This document shows, piece after piece, positions 59,677 to 64,000 of a stretch of 64,000 nucleotides of DNA. Every line of letters starts with the position of its first letter. The stretch's first letter is position 1. The notes under the pieces are model-generated. The model made no database searches and had not been told where the DNA came from. It saw only the letters and a program-made list of their open reading frames with translations. The DNA comes from DATARH01 sp963778385 (lineage in GTDB: Bacteria > Pseudomonadota > Alphaproteobacteria > ATCC43930 > CGMCC-115725): positions 62,001-126,000 of the forward strand of contig CAVZUA010000032.1 of the NCBI GenBank assembly GCA_963778385.1, read 5' to 3'. A program made the translations under genes and the position numbers.

Positions 59677-61053
59677 ATGACCGGGTTGCCCGTGGCGCCG
59701 ACCGTCGGTGCACTCTTCGCCGCTTATGAGAACGGACTCGGTCCGGCGCGGGCGATTGCCGATGTCTATCGCCGCATCGAAGCCGCCGGCGATCCAGGCA
59801 TCTTCATCTCGCTGGTGCCGGAGGAGGATGCGGTGGCGGCCGCGCGGGCGCTTGGCCCCTTCGATCCCCAGCGGCAGCCGCTTTGGGGCGTGCCGTTCGC
59901 GATCAAGGACAATATCGACCTCGCCGGTCTGCCGACCACCGCTGCTTGCCCGGCTTTCGCCTACAGCCCGGTGGCGAGTGCTCCGGCGGTGACGCGACTG
60001 GTGGCGGCGGGGGCGATTCCGATCGGCAAGACCAATATGGATCAGTTCGCCACCGGGCTCGTCGGACTGCGCACGCCTTACCCGGCGCCACGTAACCCGT
60101 TCGACCCGGACATCGTGCCGGGTGGGTCGAGCTCGGGATCAGCGGTCGCGGTCGCGCGCGGACTGGTGACCTTCGCGCTCGGGACCGACACCGCGGGCTC
60201 GGGTCGCGTGCCCGCCGGGCTGAACAACATCGTCGGGCTGAAGCCGACAAGGGGGGCGGTTTCGGCGTGCGGTGTGGTGCCGGCGTGCCGCACCCTCGAC
60301 TGCGTCTCGATCTTCGCCCTGACCGTCGAGGACGCTGTCGCGGTTTATCGAACGGTGGCCGGGTTCGATCCGGACGATCCGTTTTCGCGACCGCTGCCGC
60401 CGCCGCGCCTTGGGCGCGAACCGGTGCGTGGGTTGCGCATCGGCGTGCCTGACGCAGCGAACCGTGTCTTCGCCGGCGATGACCGCGCCCGGCGCGCGTT
60501 TGATCGCGCCGTCGACGCAGTGGCCGGGCTCGGAACAGCGTTGACAGAGGTTGACCTTGCGCCGTTTTTGGCCGCCGGCCGGCTGCTTTATGAGGGCCCA
60601 TGGGTCGCCGAGCGCTATGCGGCGGTCGGTGACTTTATCACCCGGCAGCCGGACGCGACGCATCCGGTCGTGCGCCAGATCATTTCGGCCGGGACGCAAA
60701 TATCGGGTGCCGACGCATTTGCCGGGCTGTATCGCTTGGCCGAGTTGCGACGAGCCATCGAGCCGGTCTGGGCCCCGATCGATGTGCTCCTCGTACCGAC
60801 ATTGCCGCGGCCATATAGCGTTGCGGAGGCACTAGCCGATCCGCTCCGCATTAATAGCGAGCTCGGCACCTACACGAATTTTGTCAACCTGCTCGATTTG
60901 TGTGCACTCGCGGTCCCTGGTCCGCTGCGGGAGGACGAATTCCCGTCAGGCATCACGCTCATCGCGCCGGCCGGGTCTGACGATCGCCTGGCCGATCTCG
61001 GCGCGGCGATCCATCCACTCTTCGGAACTCCACCGGGATTCGCCCTCGGCTGA
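59677..61053 (+). CDS. Allophanate hydrolase-like amidase (AtzF amidase domain only)
   Basis: A 458-residue amidase-signature enzyme. Catalytic Lys is in GVPFAIKDNIDLAGLPTTAA; the Ser pair is in VPGGSSSGSAVAVARG. The order LVPTLPRPYSVAEALADPLR, then GTYTNFVNLLDLCALAVPGP, matches AtzF-type allophanate hydrolases. The ~150-residue C-terminal domain of full AtzF is absent; the protein stops soon after ITLIAPAGSDDRLADLGAAI. It would finish biuret breakdown to ammonia and CO2. It starts 19 bases after atzE. Confidence 0.85.
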   Translation: MTGLPVAPTVGALFAAYENGLGPARAIADVYRRIEAAGDPGIFISLVPEEDAVAAARALGPFDPQRQPLWGVPFAIKDNIDLAGLPTTAACPAFAYSPVASAPAVTRLVAAGAIPIGKTNMDQFATGLVGLRTPYPAPRNPFDPDIVPGGSSSGSAVAVARGLVTFALGTDTAGSGRVPAGLNNIVGLKPTRGAVSACGVVPACRTLDCVSIFALTVEDAVAVYRTVAGFDPDDPFSRPLPPPRLGREPVRGLRIGVPDAANRVFAGDDRARRAFDRAVDAVAGLGTALTEVDLAPFLAAGRLLYEGPWVAERYAAVGDFITRQPDATHPVVRQIISAGTQISGADAFAGLYRLAELRRAIEPVWAPIDVLLVPTLPRPYSVAEALADPLRINSELGTYTNFVNLLDLCALAVPGPLREDEFPSGITLIAPAGSDDRLADLGAAIHPLFGTPPGFALG

Positions 61054-61137
61054 TCGCGACTTCGGCCTCTTACGGTGGCTTGGCCCGCATATTGCGTTGC
61101 AGCATTGATGCACCGCGCAATCGGTCCGAGGGCCCGC

Positions 61138-62754
61138 ATGAACATTCGATCGCCTGGCGCCAGGCTTTGCCGCGCCGCAACCGGCCTGGCCCTGTCTGCC
61201 CTGGTTGGCGCGAGCGTGTTGGCGGGTCTGTCGAGCGAGGCGCAGGCCGGCGGTACACTGCGCGTGGCGATGACGGCGGGCGATATTCCAGTGACCACCG
61301 GCAACCCGGATCAGGGTTTCGAGGGCTACCGGTTTGTCGGCTACAACCTTTATGACGCGCTGCTGCTGTGGGATCTGTCGAAGTCGGACAAGCCATCCGA
61401 TATCCGGCCTGGGCTCGCGACTTCTTACGAGGTCGATCCCAGCAACAATAAGCGCTGGATCGTCCATCTCCGCCAGGGTGTGAAATTCCATGACGGCTGC
61501 AAGTTTGACGCCGATGCCGTCATCTTCAACATGCAGATGCGCAGCGACCAGAACGCGCCGATCTTCAACACCCAACAATTCACGCTGACGCGTCAGTTTT
61601 TCACCAACATCAAGGCGGTCTCGAAGATCGACGACTATACCGTCGCCTTCGACAACAACTTCACCGAGTCGCTGTTTCCCTACACCCTCAGCTACATCCT
61701 GATGATCAGTCCGTGCCGGGCCAAGGAGGTCAATTACGACTGGGGGCAATACGCGCTGCACCCGTCAGGCACCGGGCCTTACAAGTTCGACCAATTCACC
61801 GCGCATGAGCGGCTCGAATTCGTCCCCAACACCGAATACTGGGACAAGGACCGGATCCCGAAACAGGACAGGCTGATCCTGATCCCGATGCCGGAAGCCT
61901 CGACGCGTACCGCGGCGCTGCTCAACGGCCAGGTCGATTGGATCGAGGCGCCCTCGCCTGATGCGATCCCGCGGCTCAAATCGGGCGGGATGCAGATCGT
62001 CACTAACGTCTACCCGCACGACTGGCCCTATATGCTCAACTTTACCAAGGGCCCGTTCAGGGATCTGAAGGTGCGCCAGGCGGCGAATTACGCGATCAAC
62101 CGGCAGGACATGGTCGACCTGTTGGGCGGCACGGCAATCCCCGAACACGCTGTCGTGCCGCCATCAGTGGCCTATTACGGGAACCCGATCAAATACGAAT
62201 ACGACCCGAAAAAGGCGCGGGCACTGCTGGAGCAGGCGGGCTGCATGCCGTGCAAGATCAACGTCGGCATCTCGACCTCCGGCTCCGGCCAGATGCAACC
62301 GCTGCCGATGAACGAATTGTTGAAAGCGGAGCTCGAAGAAGCCGGCTTCCAGGTCAACCTGCAGACGATGGACTGGAACGCCATGCTGCAGGTCTATCGC
62401 GGCGGCGCCGACAAGAGTGATCTCGATGCGCTCAACTTCTCGCGCGGGCTGCTCGATCCGGTGAACGCGATCATCAAGCTTGTCGCCAAGGCCTATTGGG
62501 CGCCCGCGGGGTCCAATTGGGGACATTACGAAAGCCCTGAGACCGAGGCCCTGATCAGCCAGATCTTCAACGAGTTCGACGGCGAAAAGCGGCTTCAGCT
62601 GCTCACCCAGCTGCACGAGCTCGAAGGCCGGCAGGCGGTCATGGTGTTCATCGTGCACGACCTCAACCCGCGCGGCCTGTCGCCGAAGGTGAAGGGCTTC
62701 ATCCAGGCGCAGAGCTGGTTCCAGGACCTGACGCGGGTCAGCGTCGCGCAATAA
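61138..62754 (+). CDS. ABC transporter family-5 substrate-binding protein, copy 1
   Basis: A 538-residue periplasmic protein. The signal peptide ends SSEAQA and the mature protein starts GGTLRVAMTAGDIP. Family-5 (dipeptide/oligopeptide/nickel-type) blocks include GVKFHDGCKFDADAVIFNM and YALHPSGTGPYKFDQF, ending with QSWFQDLTRVSVAQ. It carries cysteines shared with its paralogue (HDGC, ISPC, CMPC). It follows the amidase by 84 bases. Uptake of ureides such as biuret is suggested by position only. Start ATG 61138; ATG 61108 is possible. Confidence 0.9.
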   Translation: MNIRSPGARLCRAATGLALSALVGASVLAGLSSEAQAGGTLRVAMTAGDIPVTTGNPDQGFEGYRFVGYNLYDALLLWDLSKSDKPSDIRPGLATSYEVDPSNNKRWIVHLRQGVKFHDGCKFDADAVIFNMQMRSDQNAPIFNTQQFTLTRQFFTNIKAVSKIDDYTVAFDNNFTESLFPYTLSYILMISPCRAKEVNYDWGQYALHPSGTGPYKFDQFTAHERLEFVPNTEYWDKDRIPKQDRLILIPMPEASTRTAALLNGQVDWIEAPSPDAIPRLKSGGMQIVTNVYPHDWPYMLNFTKGPFRDLKVRQAANYAINRQDMVDLLGGTAIPEHAVVPPSVAYYGNPIKYEYDPKKARALLEQAGCMPCKINVGISTSGSGQMQPLPMNELLKAELEEAGFQVNLQTMDWNAMLQVYRGGADKSDLDALNFSRGLLDPVNAIIKLVAKAYWAPAGSNWGHYESPETEALISQIFNEFDGEKRLQLLTQLHELEGRQAVMVFIVHDLNPRGLSPKVKGFIQAQSWFQDLTRVSVAQ

Positions 62755-62795
62755 CGCGACCCGTCGGCGTCTGAGCAATTTTTGGGAGGCACTTG

Positions 62796-64000
62796 GTGCG
62801 GATTGGAGTTTTGAAGACGGCGCTGGGCGCCGGCGTCGCGGCGTTGCTCTGGGCTGCCGCTGCCCAAGCCGGCGGCACCCTCACGATCGGCATGACCGCG
62901 GGTGATCTGCCGCAAACCACCGGCAATCCCGACCAGGGGTTCGAAGGCTACCGGTTTGTCGGCTACAACCTCTACGATTCCCTGGTGTTGTGGGATTTGT
63001 CCCAGGGCGACAAGGCATCCGACATCAAGCCGGGTCTCGCCACCGAATGGCACGTCGACGAAGGCAACACCAAGCGCTGGATTTTCAAGCTGCGTGAAGG
63101 CGTGAAATGGCACGACGGGTGCCCGTTCACCGCCGATGACGTGATCTGGAACATGGGCTACAGCGCCAACGACAAGGCGCCGCAGTTCAACACGGCGCAG
63201 TTTGCTCAGGCGCGGCCTTATCTCGGCACGTATGCCGGGGTCGAGAAGATCGACGACCATACGGTTGCCTTCACGACCAAGGTGCCGGATTCGTTGTTCC
63301 CCTACGAGATCAGCTACATCCTGATGATCAGCCCGTGCCAGGCCAAAGAGGTGAACAACAACTGGACCGAATACGCGCTAAAGCCGTCGGGTACGGGACC
63401 CTACAAGTTCGACAAGACGGTGGCGCATCAGCGCCTCGAATTCGTGCCGAATACCGACTACTGGGACAAGGCGCGCGTGCCGAAACAGGACCGCCTGGTG
63501 CTGATCCCCATGCCCGAGGCCTCGACGCGCGCCGCCGCGCTGCTGTCGGGCGAGGTCAACTGGATCGAGGCGCCGTCGCCCGATGCGATCGACCGGCTGA
63601 AATCGTCCGGGATGCAGATCGTTACCAAGATCTACCCGCACAACTGGTCGTACCAGCTCAACTTCGTCACCGGGCCGTTCGCCGACAAGCGCGTGCGCCA
63701 GGCGGCGAATTATGCGCTGAACCGCGGCGACATGAAGGAGCTGCTCAACGGGCTGATGCTCGAAGAAAACGCGACGGTCACGCCGTCGACCCCGTATTAC
63801 GGCCACCCGGTCATCTACAATTACGACCCGGACAAGGCCAAGGCGCTGCTCAAGGAAGCGAACTGCCTCCCGTGCAAGGTCAAGTTCGCGATCTCGACCT
63901 CGGGTTCGGGACAGATGCAGCCGCTGCCGATGAACGAGTTGGTGAAGTCGCAGCTCGACGCCGCCGGGTTCGAGGTGACGCTCGAACTCGATGGATTGGA
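62796..64000 (+). CDS. ABC transporter family-5 substrate-binding protein, copy 2 (3' end outside window)
   Basis: An open frame of 401 codons running off the window. GTG 62796 follows GGGAGG (62784-62789). The signal peptide is VRIGVLKTALGAGVAALLWA to AAAQA, and the mature part begins GGTLTIGMTAGDLPQTTGNP. It is closely similar to copy 1 along its whole visible length (GYRFVGYNLYDSLVLWDLSQ, YALKPSGTGPYKFDKT) and keeps the same cysteine positions (WHDGC, ISPC, CLPC), so this is a tandem duplication. Permease and ATPase genes probably follow downstream. Confidence 0.92.
   Translation, partial: MRIGVLKTALGAGVAALLWAAAAQAGGTLTIGMTAGDLPQTTGNPDQGFEGYRFVGYNLYDSLVLWDLSQGDKASDIKPGLATEWHVDEGNTKRWIFKLREGVKWHDGCPFTADDVIWNMGYSANDKAPQFNTAQFAQARPYLGTYAGVEKIDDHTVAFTTKVPDSLFPYEISYILMISPCQAKEVNNNWTEYALKPSGTGPYKFDKTVAHQRLEFVPNTDYWDKARVPKQDRLVLIPMPEASTRAAALLSGEVNWIEAPSPDAIDRLKSSGMQIVTKIYPHNWSYQLNFVTGPFADKRVRQAANYALNRGDMKELLNGLMLEENATVTPSTPYYGHPVIYNYDPDKAKALLKEANCLPCKVKFAISTSGSGQMQPLPMNELVKSQLDAAGFEVTLELDGL

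Overview
The window is GC-rich, densely coded bacterial DNA. The homoserine dehydrogenase - class II fructose-bisphosphatase - recJ order, the MbfA-type iron exporter and the three kinds of short palindromic intergenic repeats suggest an alphaproteobacterium, probably of the Rhodospirillales/Reyranella kind. This placement is inference, because there is no rRNA or marker gene to test it. No tRNA, rRNA or CRISPR array was seen. No dedicated transcription factor was recognised in the 64 kb; the only likely DNA-binding regulator is the HicB antitoxin.

Layout. 1-430: the 3' end of an IS256-type insertion sequence. 850-8,080: housekeeping block (lipoprotein, hom, glpX, recJ, DUF4337 protein, rlmD-like methyltransferase). 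8,100-18,330: MFS transporter, nicotinamidase, RRM protein, VOC protein, polysaccharide deacetylase, EamA exporter, glycogen phosphorylase with a PfkB kinase, DUF2147 and CMD-family proteins. 18,340-26,000: aerobic benzoyl-CoA (box) block of alpha/beta hydrolase, boxB, boxC, benzoate-CoA ligase and a MetE-like protein, with a HicAB toxin-antitoxin module lying in the opposite direction between boxB and boxC. 26,000-38,200: accessory metabolism (HSL esterase, autotransporter serine protease, luciferase-like monooxygenase, PhyH dioxygenase, CPA1 antiporter, MFS, GMC oxidoreductase, amidohydrolase). 38,240-40,430: a visibly lower-GC islet holding four 16-bp tandem repeats, a decapeptide-repeat protein and an unrecognised partner. 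40,700-48,240: TauD-like dioxygenase, mbfA, a MAPEG protein and an otsB-GH15-otsA trehalose operon. 48,450-55,580: amidohydrolase, enoyl-CoA hydratase, Fe-S protein, SMP-30, deoxyribosyltransferase, secreted esterase and two small exported proteins. 55,800-64,000: a biuret/carboxybiuret-type nitrogen-scavenging operon (biuH, NCS2-like permease, an atzG-atzE fusion, an atzF-like amidase, and two tandem family-5 ABC binding proteins, the second cut by the window end).

Three otherwise conserved genes carry single-base lesions: an in-frame amber codon in rlmD, and one-base frameshifts in pncA and in atzE. They are either sequencing/assembly errors or early gene decay.

The most interesting items are the two-gene low-GC islet with its decapeptide solenoid, the AtzG-AtzE fusion in the biuret operon, the HicAB module wedged into the box operon with a nearly leaderless promoter and an operator-like palindrome, and a 142-bp palindromic element present in three equal-length copies.
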